Positions 30,711 to 39,285 of a DNA stretch of 64,000 nt are shown here, piece by piece. The notes below the pieces were generated by a model. It saw only the letters and a program-made list of their open reading frames with translations, was not told the origin of the DNA and did not search any database. A program made the position numbers and the translations under genes. The first letter of the stretch is position 1. Each line of letters starts with the position of its first letter. Source of the DNA: Pseudomonas sp. GD03944 (GTDB lineage: Bacteria > Pseudomonadota > Gammaproteobacteria > Pseudomonadales > Pseudomonadaceae); the NCBI RefSeq assembly GCF_029839275.1, contig NZ_JAOCAH010000009.1, forward strand, positions 124,001 to 188,000. Reading direction: 5' to 3'.

Positions 30711-31415
30711 TTAGCCGCCGAGGTAGGCGTCGCGTACCTTGGGGTCGGTCAGCAGGTCGTGACCGCTGCCTTGCATGACGATACGGCCGTTCTCCAGCAC
30801 GTAGCCACGGTCCGCCAGCTTGAGCGCCTGGTTGGCGTTCTGCTCGACCAGGAACACCGTTACACCGTCCTTGCGCAGCTGTTCGATGATGTCGAAGATC
30901 TGCTGGATGATGATCGGTGCCAGGCCCAGCGACGGCTCGTCGAGCAGCAGCAGCTTGGGCTTGCTCATCAGCGCACGGCCGATGGCGAGCATCTGCTGCT
31001 CACCGCCGGACATGGTGCCGGCGCGTTGCTCGAAGCGTTCCTTCAGGCGCGGGAACAGGTGCAGCACCTTGTCCATCTGCTCCTGGAAGTCGCCTTTCTC
31101 GGTGAAGAAACCGCCCATGGCGAGGTTCTCTTCCACGGTCAGGCGGGCGAACACGCGACGACCTTCAGGCACCACGGCAATGCTCTTGCGCATGATTTCC
31201 GGGGTCTGCATGCCGACCAGTTCTTCGCCCTGGTAGCGGATGCTGCCGCTGGTGGCCTGGGGGCTGCCGCACAGGGTCATCAGCAGGGTCGACTTGCCGG
31301 CGCCGTTGGCGCCGATCAGGGTGACGATCTCGCCCTGACGAACCTCGACGCTGACGTCATGCAGCGCCTGGATCTTGCCGTAGAAGGTGGAAACATTCTC
31401 GAAATACAGCATCAC
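30711..31415 (-). CDS. livF: Branched-chain amino acid ABC transporter ATP-binding protein LivF/BraG
   Basis: LivF is one of two ATPases that power leucine, isoleucine and valine uptake. The 234-residue product has Walker A GANGAGKST, the ABC signature MSGGEQQMLAIGRAL and Walker B LLLLDEPSLGLAP. The ATG overlaps the livG stop by four bases. Last gene of the five-gene operon; a terminator follows. Confidence 0.96.
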   Translation of the reverse strand: MMLYFENVSTFYGKIQALHDVSVEVRQGEIVTLIGANGAGKSTLLMTLCGSPQATSGSIRYQGEELVGMQTPEIMRKSIAVVPEGRRVFARLTVEENLAMGGFFTEKGDFQEQMDKVLHLFPRLKERFEQRAGTMSGGEQQMLAIGRALMSKPKLLLLDEPSLGLAPIIIQQIFDIIEQLRKDGVTVFLVEQNANQALKLADRGYVLENGRIVMQGSGHDLLTDPKVRDAYLGG

Positions 31416-32175
31416 GCTTCCCCCAGGTAGGCTTTGATCACATCCGGGTTGTCGCGGATCTGCGCGGGCGTGCCGTCAGCCAGGGGCGTGCCCTGGTTGA
31501 TCACGTAGATATGGTCGGAAATGCTCATCACCAGGTGCATGTCGTGCTCGATCAGCAGCACGGTGACGTTATGGTCGTCGCGCAGCATGCCGATCAGCGC
31601 CTTGAGGTCTTCGGTCTCGCGCGGGTTGAGGCCCGCGGCGGGTTCGTCGAGCATCAGGATGCGCGGGCGGGTCATCATGCAGCGGGCGATTTCCAGGCGG
31701 CGCTGCTGACCGTAGGCCAGGGTGCCGGCCGGACGGTTGGCGAACTCCACCAGGTTGACCTGCTCCAGCCAGTGGGCGGCGAAGTCCATGGCTTCGCGTT
31801 CACTGCGGCGGAACGCCGGGGTCTTGAACAGGCCGGCCAGGTAGCCGGTGTTCAGGTGGCGGTGCTGGGCCACCAGCAGGTTTTCCACGGCCGTCATGTC
31901 CTTGAACAGACGCACGTTCTGGAAGGTCCGCACCACACCCTTGCGGGCGATCTTGTGGCCCGGCAGGCCTTCGATGCGCTCGCCGTCCAGGCTGATGTTG
32001 CCGGAGGTCGGCTGGTAGAAACCGGTCAGGCAGTTGAAGACCGTAGTCTTGCCGGCGCCGTTGGGGCCGATCATCGACACGACCTGCTTTTCTTTCACGG
32101 TCAGGGCAACGTTGTTCACGGCCAACAGGCCGCCGAAGCGCATGCACAGGCCGCTTACTTCAAGAATCGGGCGGC

Positions 32176-32179
<4 letters not shown>
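31412..32179 (-). CDS. livG: Branched-chain amino acid ABC transporter ATP-binding protein LivG/BraF
   Basis: The second ATPase of the system, 255 residues, with Walker [10 protein letters not shown], signature [15 protein letters not shown] and Walker [14 protein letters not shown]. The longer form with the LivG-type C-terminal BCA_ABC extension ([18 protein letters not shown]) distinguishes it from LivF. It overlaps livM and livF by four bases at each end. Confidence 0.96.
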
Positions 32180-34352
<2,173 letters not shown>

Positions 34353-34419
34353 TGCCTAACTCCTGGGCCGTCACGCAAGGCAGCGCTTGTGGCGCAGCAT
34401 GAGACCGGGATTCTTCTAA

Positions 34420-34452
34420 TAAACAAAGCCCACTGCGGACGCAGTGGGCTTT
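34420..34452 (-). terminator. Attenuating terminator between livK and livH
   Basis: A perfect 12-bp stem (AAAGCCCACTGC with GCAGTGGGCTTT) around a GTCC loop lies right after the livK stop on the minus strand, followed by a T-rich stretch. It would favour a short binding-protein transcript over the full operon. Confidence 0.8.
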
Positions 34453-34469
34453 GGGTTCAGGCGGGAAGC

Positions 34470-35591
34470 TTATTTAGCTTCGGATTTGGTACCGTCCTGG
34501 TGCCACTCGTATACCACGAAGTTGAAGTCCTTCAGGTCGCCTTTCTCGTCGAACGACAGGGCGCCAGTCGGGGTGTCGAAGGAGTTCGAACGCAGGGCTT
34601 CGGCCACCTTGGCGGTGTCGGTGTCGCCTGCTTTCTCGATGCCTTCGGCAATCACTTGCACGGCCGCGTAGGCCGGGAATACGAACGGACCGCTCGGGTC
34701 TTGGTTCTTGGCTTTGAAGGCATCGACCAGCGCCTGGTTGCGCGGATCCTGGTCGAAGGACTTCGGCAGGGTGACCAGCAGGCCTTCGGAAGCCGGGCCG
34801 GCGATGGCCGAGATTTCCTTGTTACCCACGCCTTCCGGACCCATGAACTTGACCTTCAGGCCTTTTTCGGACGACTGACGCAGCAGCAGGCCGAGTTCCG
34901 GGTGGTAGCCGCCGTAGTAGACGAAGTCCACACCGGCTTGCTTGAGCTTGGCGATCATCGCGGAGAAGTCCTTGTCGCCGGCGTTGATGCCTTCGAACAG
35001 GGAAACCTTCACGCCTTTGCTTTCCAGGGTCTGCTTGACCGCGGTGGCGATGCCTTCACCGTACTGCTGCTTGTCGTGGATGACGGCAACGTTCTTCGGC
35101 TTGATGCTGTCGGCGATGAAGTTACCGGCGGTCGGGCCCTGCAGGCTGTCCAGACCGATGGTGCGGAAGATCAGCTCGTAGCCGCGGGAAGTGATTTCCG
35201 GGCTGGTGGAAGCCGCGGTGATCATCAGGATGCCTTCGTCTTCATAGATGTCGGACGCAGGCTGAGTGGAGCTGGAGCAGAGGTGGCCAACCACGAATTT
35301 CACTTCGTCGTTGACGATCTTGTTGGCAACGGCAACGGCTTGTTTCGGATCGCATGCGTCGTCGTAGACCACGCCTTCGAGTTGAGCGCCGTTCACCCCG
35401 CCGGCCTTGTTGATTTGCTCGATCGCCATTTGCGCGCCGATGAACTGCATTTCGCCGTACTGGGCGACAGCGCCGGTAACCGGGCCTGCCAGGCCGATCT
35501 TGATGGTGTCAGCCGCTACCGAGTAGCTGGCAACGCCGGCCATGGCCATGGCGGCAAACAGTTTGGAAATCTGCTTAGTAGCCTTGTTCAT
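34470..35591 (-). CDS. livK: Branched-chain amino acid ABC transporter substrate-binding protein LivK/BraC
   Basis: This periplasmic protein captures leucine, isoleucine, valine (and often alanine or threonine). From the ATG at 35591 it is 373 residues, the length of P. aeruginosa BraC, with a signal peptide ending SYSVA-ADTIK. YDDACDPKQAVAVAN and HLCSSSTQPASD contain the conserved cysteines, and EDEGILMITAASTSPE is typical. The frame is open upstream for 50 codons, but AAGAGTGGAGC just before 35591 is the natural ribosome site. Confidence 0.96.
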   Translation of the reverse strand: MNKATKQISKLFAAMAMAGVASYSVAADTIKIGLAGPVTGAVAQYGEMQFIGAQMAIEQINKAGGVNGAQLEGVVYDDACDPKQAVAVANKIVNDEVKFVVGHLCSSSTQPASDIYEDEGILMITAASTSPEITSRGYELIFRTIGLDSLQGPTAGNFIADSIKPKNVAVIHDKQQYGEGIATAVKQTLESKGVKVSLFEGINAGDKDFSAMIAKLKQAGVDFVYYGGYHPELGLLLRQSSEKGLKVKFMGPEGVGNKEISAIAGPASEGLLVTLPKSFDQDPRNQALVDAFKAKNQDPSGPFVFPAYAAVQVIAEGIEKAGDTDTAKVAEALRSNSFDTPTGALSFDEKGDLKDFNFVVYEWHQDGTKSEAK

Positions 35592-35887
35592 AGTGCTCCA
35601 CTCTTGTGTTTTTCGTTGTTGTAGTTCTTGCGGCCAAAGCTGCAGAACCGGGATGAATCGCCCCGGTCGTACCCCCGGCAACTGTACCGGTACAGTGTAG
35701 AGCGCCGATTTGCGGCTTGAAAAGCCGGCTACTGGGGGCAAACGCGTGGGTGTCGCTTAATTGCAAGAAATGTATAGAAAAACGGCGTGCCTTCGCGGTG
35801 CTCCCGGGCGTCAGGCGCGCTTGCCTGACACCCGGGCGACGTTATCATGACGGCCGACCGAAGCTGACCATTCACACAAGGCACACC
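35592..35887. promoter_or_regulatory. Divergent control region of livK and the DUF2288 gene
   Basis: This 296-base gap should hold the livK promoter (minus strand) and that of the DUF2288 gene. ACTGTACCGGTACAGT (35681-35696) is a perfect 16-base palindrome about 90 bases upstream of livK and is a good operator candidate; its regulator is unknown. Confidence 0.6.
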
Positions 35888-36208
35888 ATGACTGAACAAC
35901 CTAGCACCCTCTATGCCAAGCTGCTTGGTGAAACCGCACCGATTCGCTGGCAGGAGCTGCAACCTTTCTTTGCGTGTGGGGCACTGTTGTGGGTCGCCGG
36001 TGACCAGGACCTCATCGCCGTGGCGCAGGCCGTGGCCGAGAACGACCAGGCGACCGTAAGTGCCTGGCTAGACGCCGGCCACCTGTCCAAGCTCGAAGAC
36101 CAACGCGCCGAAGACCTGCACACCCGGGACCCGCAACTGTGGGCCGTGGTCGTCGCCCCTTGGGTGCTGGTGCAAGAGCGCACCGAAGCGGAGCGCGTCA
36201 CGCACTGA
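35888..36208 (+). CDS. DUF2288 family protein
   Basis: The 106-residue protein resembles the DUF2288 family: LYAKLLGETAPIRWQELQPFFA, then AVAQAVAENDQATVSAWLDAG and the conserved RDPQLWAVVVAPWVLVQE. No signal or membrane segment. Function unknown. It leads a short run of small Pseudomonas genes. ATG at 35888. Confidence 0.85.
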   Translation: MTEQPSTLYAKLLGETAPIRWQELQPFFACGALLWVAGDQDLIAVAQAVAENDQATVSAWLDAGHLSKLEDQRAEDLHTRDPQLWAVVVAPWVLVQERTEAERVTH

Positions 36209-36287
36209 ATGGGTGCGTGCCGGCTCGCCGGGGCAGGCCAGAGCCCATGGTCTATGCTCGCAGGTGTCCTGCATAAGGAGTCATCCC

Positions 36288-36656
36288 ATGTTCGAGCCCG
36301 GCCACCTGCACCTCGCCAACGCCATTGCCACACCCGATCACCCGCTCTTCAGCATCGACCTTCACTACGAAGTCCGTAAGGACCCGGCCGAAGGCGCGAT
36401 GTTGCACATGCGCATGGTCGGCGACCTGGACGGCAAGACCTTCGAAGAAACCTTCGAGCTGCACCGCGACACCGCCTTCAACTTCGCCAGCGTCGCCACC
36501 CGCATCGCGCGCAAGCACGGCCTGCCCACCAACAGCAGCCTGATCATGCGCAACCATCAGGAATACGACCTGATGTTCGAAGACATCCGCGCCAAGCTCG
36601 GCGCCCATTCCGGCGACCCGGTCGACCTCGACCACCTGGAAAAAGACGGGCTCTGA
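36288..36656 (+). CDS. DUF5064 family protein
   Basis: This 122-residue protein begins MFEPGHLHLANAIATPDHPL and continues with SIDLHYEVRKDPAEGAMLHM, a pattern seen in a Pseudomonas-specific DUF5064 family. TAAGGAGTCATCCC before the ATG is a strong ribosome site. It has no signal peptide, and function is unknown. Confidence 0.8.
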   Translation: MFEPGHLHLANAIATPDHPLFSIDLHYEVRKDPAEGAMLHMRMVGDLDGKTFEETFELHRDTAFNFASVATRIARKHGLPTNSSLIMRNHQEYDLMFEDIRAKLGAHSGDPVDLDHLEKDGL

Positions 36657-36766
36657 TGCGTCTGCCAGACCGGCTTCGCCGCGCCTGATCACAGCGCTCG
36701 GCGACCGGCTCGGCGGCGCGCCAGGCCTGTGCTACCGTGCGCGGACGGCCACCCCGAGTCATCGCC

Positions 36767-37387
36767 ATGCCCATCACCGAAAACCTGCTCGCCTTCACGT
36801 TCGCCGCGACGCTCCTGACCCTCACCCCCGGCATCGACACCGCGCTGGTGCTGCGCACCGCGGCTGTCGAGGGCCGGCAGCAAGCCTTGCGCGCCGCCCT
36901 GGGCATTGGCGCCGGCTGTTTGCTGTGGGGCGCCGCCGTGGCCTTTGGCCTAGGCGCCGTGCTGGCCGTCTCGGAGCTGGCCTACACCGTGCTCAAATAC
37001 TGCGGCGCCGCCTACCTGGCCTGGCTCGGCCTGAACATGCTGCGGCGCCCGCGCACCTCGCTCTCGGCGGCGGAGCCGAACGGCAAGCAGGGCGGCAACT
37101 GGTTCCTCAAGGGCCTGCTGGGCAACGCCCTCAACCCCAAGGTGGGCATCTTCTATGTGTCCTTCCTGCCCCAATTCATCCCGCCGACCGACTCGCTGAT
37201 CGCCTGGACCTTCGGCCTGGTGAGCATCCACGTGGTCATCGGCCTGGTCTGGTCCCTGGCCCTGATCGGCGCCACCCAACCCCTGGCCGGCTTCCTGCGC
37301 CGGGAAAAGGTCATCAAGTGGATGGACCGCACCACAGGGCTGATCTTCATCCTGTTCGCGGCGCGGTTGGCATTCAGTCGACGTTGA
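36767..37387 (+). CDS. LysE/RhtB-family amino acid exporter
   Basis: The 206-residue membrane protein has five to six hydrophobic helices and the family pattern LLTLTPGIDTALVLRTAAVEG near the N-terminus and GLLGNALNPKVGIFYVSFLPQF in the middle. Relatives export homoserine, threonine or other amino acids; the substrate is not predictable. From the ATG at 36767 the length is standard. A long hairpin separates it from the convergent small genes. Confidence 0.9.
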   Translation: MPITENLLAFTFAATLLTLTPGIDTALVLRTAAVEGRQQALRAALGIGAGCLLWGAAVAFGLGAVLAVSELAYTVLKYCGAAYLAWLGLNMLRRPRTSLSAAEPNGKQGGNWFLKGLLGNALNPKVGIFYVSFLPQFIPPTDSLIAWTFGLVSIHVVIGLVWSLALIGATQPLAGFLRREKVIKWMDRTTGLIFILFAARLAFSRR

Positions 37388-37424
37388 CGTGGCTTGGCCC
37401 GATGAACGCAAACCGTCCATAAGA

Positions 37425-37456
37425 AGAAGGGCGAGGGATTTCTCCCTCGCCCTTCT
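37425..37456. terminator. Bidirectional hairpin between convergent genes
   Basis: A perfect 14-bp stem (AGAAGGGCGAGGGA with TCCCTCGCCCTTCT) around a TTTC loop lies between the LysE-type gene and the convergent minus-strand gene. T runs are short, but its position fits a shared terminator. Confidence 0.7.
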
Positions 37457-37458
37457 CG

Positions 37459-37755
37459 TTACAGCCTCAACTCTGTTCGCTGCGCCAGGTGCTCGCCACC
37501 CAGGGGCGAACACAAGCGCTGGTGCACACGGCTAAGAAAGCCCAGCTCGAAGGCATGGCGCTGCGCACCCGGCGGGAACAACTGGCGCTCCAGCATCAGC
37601 GTGGCCCACAGCCAACCGCTGTTGCTCGCATCCAGCCAGGCCTGCGCCTGCTGCACGCCCCGGGCGAAACTCTCCTGACAATCCTCCCCCAGCCCGAACG
37701 CCGCGGCCGGGTGCCCGTCATGGGCGGGCAGGTGGGTCACATAGCGCTCACCCAT
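37459..37755 (-). CDS. Small protein, possibly QslA-domain (LasR antiactivator-like)
   Basis: The 98-residue product has FARGVQQAQAWLDASNSGWL, then WATLMLERQLFPPG and FELGFLSRVHQRL. This pattern recalls the Pseudomonas QslA domain, known in P. aeruginosa as an antiactivator that binds LasR, but I recognise it only by general resemblance. No signal peptide. AAACAGGAGGCAGGCCC gives a strong ribosome site, and its start overlaps the preceding small gene by eight bases. It is the last of three overlapping frames behind a C4-like structured RNA. Confidence 0.6.
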   Translation of the reverse strand: MGERYVTHLPAHDGHPAAAFGLGEDCQESFARGVQQAQAWLDASNSGWLWATLMLERQLFPPGAQRHAFELGFLSRVHQRLCSPLGGEHLAQRTELRL

Positions 37756-37906
37756 GGGCCTGCCTCCTGTTTGCCTGGGTGCGGCTGTACAGCAGGATCA
37801 AGTCATTCAGCAGCGCTCTGCTGGCAGCCGTGTGTTCTCGCTTGCGATCAGCCGTCAGCTTGGCGGGTGTGGGGAAGGGGATAACAGCGGGTCTAGAGTT
37901 GGCCAT
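37748..37906 (-). CDS. 52-residue hypothetical protein
   Basis: A short basic protein, MANSRPAVIPFPTPAKLTAD followed by a charged helix (RKREHTAASRALLNDLILLY). TGTGGAGGTGCTGC upstream is a clear ribosome site. Its start lies inside the 3' end of the 30-codon leader ORF (14-base overlap) and its stop overlaps the next gene by eight bases, so translation of the three is probably coupled. Function unknown. Confidence 0.6.
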   Translation of the reverse strand: MANSRPAVIPFPTPAKLTADRKREHTAASRALLNDLILLYSRTQANRRQAHG

Positions 37907-37985
37907 GCAGCACCTCCACAGCGAAGGTCGGCAAAACAGCCAGCAGCCCAGGGCGGAGCCCTTGGGTAAAAGGGGGAAAATGCAT
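37893..37985 (-). CDS. Putative 30-codon leader peptide behind the C4-like RNA
   Basis: From the ATG at 37985 this frame encodes MHFPPFTQGLRPGLLAVLPT plus ten residues and ends at a TAG that overlaps the next gene by 14 bases. AGGAG lies nine bases before the ATG, but it forms the 3' arm of a GCTCCT/AGGAGC hairpin (37994-38016), so initiation should depend on unfolding. The arrangement recalls the small orfx that C4 RNA controls in phage P1. Translation is inferred. Confidence 0.45.
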   Translation of the reverse strand: MHFPPFTQGLRPGLLAVLPTFAVEVLHGQL

Positions 37986-37993
37986 AATCCTTT

Positions 37994-38016
37994 GCTCCTC
38001 GAACGTTTTAAGGAGC
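37994..38016 (-). promoter_or_regulatory. Hairpin covering the leader ribosome site
   Basis: On the minus strand GCTCCT pairs with AGGAGC across an 11-base loop (TAAAACGTTCG). The 3' arm contains the AGGAG used by the leader ORF, so the stem would block ribosome binding. Confidence 0.55.
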
Positions 38017-38021
38017 CGCGT

Positions 38022-38120
38022 TCCATCCGTTACCACACGAATGGAGGCGGACCGTGCAAGGGTGGTAAACCGGCGTCCGAGGGAACCGGCCGGGCCGAAG
38101 CCCGCCTCACACGGCCCGCC
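38022..38120 (-). ncRNA. C4 antisense-type structured RNA and its target hairpin
   Basis: On the minus strand GGCGGGCCGTGT (38109-38120) pairs with GCACGGTCCGCC (38046-38057) to close a junction holding two hairpins: GGGC-TTCG-GCCC (38092-38103) and CCGG...CCGG (38070-38089). The unpaired segment between them and the closing stem contains TTACCAC (38062-38068). Immediately downstream an eight-bp hairpin (38022-38045) presents the loop TGTGGTAA, which is perfectly complementary to TTACCAC. This geometry matches the C4 antisense RNA known from phage P1 and reported widely in pseudomonads. Class assignment is from remembered structure, not a covariance search. Confidence 0.6.
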
Positions 38121-38147
38121 ATAGATGCACGAGAAAGCAACAGGCAC

Positions 38148-38178
38148 AAAAAAAGCGCCCGCTCTCGGCTATGGCGCT
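38148..38178 (-). terminator. Intrinsic terminator upstream of the C4-like core
   Basis: On the minus strand AGCGCC pairs with GGCGCT and seven T follow. It ends whatever RNA carries the first TGTGGTAA hairpin (38197-38214) before the C4-like core begins. Confidence 0.7.
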
Positions 38179-38196
38179 ACCGCGCCTCGAACAAAT

Positions 38197-38233
38197 CCGG
38201 GTTACCACACCCGGTCACGGGATTGACCGTGAC
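38197..38233 (-). ncRNA. Duplicate target hairpin of the C4-like element
   Basis: Two adjacent minus-strand hairpins lie upstream of the terminator: GTCACGG/CCGTGAC (38214-38233) and CCGGG-TGTGGTAA-CCCGG (38197-38214). The second shows the same eight-base loop as the downstream target hairpin, and both are followed by GTTCGAGG. It is probably a second copy of the antisense target, or the end of a neighbouring element of the same kind. Confidence 0.5.
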
Positions 38234-38557
38234 GGGCGGACTGTAGCGTGGGGGAGGGAGGAGGGCAAGGGGTGGGGGCTGGTATCGGCCCAAAAGCAGA
38301 CTGTCCTGCAGCGGAGGATAGTCCAACAGCCTGTCGACCACCTTGACGTACATTTCTGCATTCCAAAGGCTAGCTAGCCTAATCATCTTTTTAATGGATG
38401 CAGTAAAGAGCAGTCGCGTCGCGAACCGGCGAGGCGCTCTTGCTTCTGCGCGTAAGCTTGAGGAAGACAGGGCGGCCCGCTGAGGTAAGGCACAACATAC
38501 ATGTCCTATTGGTCGATATTGCGCTACATGTTGTGTTTTTCCGTTTCGCTGCTACCT
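38234..38557. other. Region without a supported gene upstream of the DUF2188 gene
   Basis: About 320 bases. A 69-codon minus-strand frame (38177-38386) lacks a ribosome site and runs through the structured RNA, so I do not call it. CACAACAT (38491-38498) and ATGTTGTG (38528-38535) form an inverted repeat followed by five T, a possible terminator or operator. Composition is lower in GC than the flanking chromosome. Confidence 0.4.
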
Positions 38558-38585
38558 TCTACTAGGCAGGCAACTCACTAGTAGA
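38558..38585 (+). promoter_or_regulatory. Inverted repeat overlapping the DUF2188 ribosome site
   Basis: TCTACTAG and CTAGTAGA form a perfect eight-bp inverted repeat with a 12-base spacer. The right arm runs into AGAGGTG, the ribosome site of the DUF2188 gene at 38595. It can act as a hairpin in RNA or as an operator in DNA. Confidence 0.5.
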
Positions 38586-38594
38586 GGTGTTTCC

Positions 38595-38819
38595 ATGGCA
38601 GGCAAAAATCAGCACGTCGTGAAACGTGACGAAGGCTGGGCGGTTCGGGGGGAGGGCAATACTAAAGACACCTCCCACCATCGGACTCAAAAGGAAGCTG
38701 CTGACGCGGCGCGCCAGATAGCTCAAAACCAAAAAAGCGAGGTGCTCATCCACGGCCGGGACAACCTGATCCGTGAACGTGACTCCTATGGCAACGATCC
38801 TCATCCTCCCAAGGGCTGA
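38595..38819 (+). CDS. DUF2188 domain protein
   Basis: The 74-residue product is a typical DUF2188 protein: NQHVVKRDEGWAVRGEGN, then AADAARQIAQNQKSEVLIHG and RDNLIRERDSYGNDPHPPKG. The family is small, soluble, often found in mobile or stress-related contexts, and uncharacterised. AGAGGTGTTTCC precedes the ATG; part of it lies in an inverted repeat. Confidence 0.88.
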   Translation: MAGKNQHVVKRDEGWAVRGEGNTKDTSHHRTQKEAADAARQIAQNQKSEVLIHGRDNLIRERDSYGNDPHPPKG

Positions 38820-38832
38820 TCACGACCTCACA

Positions 38833-38852
38833 GCGCCTCCGGAAGGAGGCGC
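38833..38852 (+). promoter_or_regulatory. Perfect hairpin hiding the ribosome site of the next gene
   Basis: GCGCCTCC-GGAA-GGAGGCGC is a perfect eight-bp stem with a GNRA-type GGAA tetraloop. The GGAGG in the 3' arm is the only good ribosome site for the TTG start at 38856, so the stem should repress its translation. No T run follows, which argues against a simple terminator. Confidence 0.6.
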
Positions 38853-38855
38853 ATC

Positions 38856-39221
38856 TTGGGTTTCAATGAGATATTCGGTACGAAGATCGTAACGGTGGTT
38901 CACGTGCACCTGAATCGAATCGGCTCTACCCGTGGCGGGTTTGGAAGTCATAAGCGACTGACAACCTATGCAGAAGCATCGGATACAGAAATCGAAACCC
39001 TTCGAGATTTAGTGATTTCGATCGCCGAACAAAATGGTGAGGCGCCTGGGTCTCTGAACGACCTTCGCCATGAACGGCAAAGCGGCCACCCGCCCCAGAT
39101 TAAGGTCTTCAACATTCATGCGCCCAGCACTTCATTCAGCGAGCCCTATGCATATTGCGAAGCCTTCGCAGCGCTCAAGGCTGACAACCGGTTCTTCAAC
39201 CTCGAAGAACTGCCAAGCTGA
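38856..39221 (+). CDS. Hypothetical protein, 121 residues, TTG start
   Basis: I do not recognise this protein. It starts at TTG (38856), seven bases after GGAGG; no in-frame ATG gives a better start. The sequence (MGFNEIFGTKIVTVVHVHLN, then SHKRLTTYAEASDTEIETLR) predicts a mixed alpha/beta soluble domain with no signal peptide. It follows the DUF2188 gene by 36 bases and is probably co-transcribed, but its ribosome site is in a strong hairpin. GC content is lower than in the flanking chromosome. Confidence 0.6.
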   Translation: MGFNEIFGTKIVTVVHVHLNRIGSTRGGFGSHKRLTTYAEASDTEIETLRDLVISIAEQNGEAPGSLNDLRHERQSGHPPQIKVFNIHAPSTSFSEPYAYCEAFAALKADNRFFNLEELPS

Positions 39222-39231
39222 GACACGGTTC

Positions 39232-39261
39232 GAAGGGGGGTATTGTTGCTTATCCCCCTTC
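39232..39261. terminator. Possible bidirectional terminator
   Basis: GAAGGGGG and CCCCCTTC pair around a T-rich 14-base interval between the convergent 121-residue gene and the DUF4062 gene. Confidence 0.5.
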
Positions 39262-39285
39262 CGCCTGCCGGCCACGCTCGATTCT

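Noticed and set aside
38177..38386. 69-codon minus-strand frame
   Set aside because: No ribosome site, and its second half is a read-through of the structured RNA hairpins.
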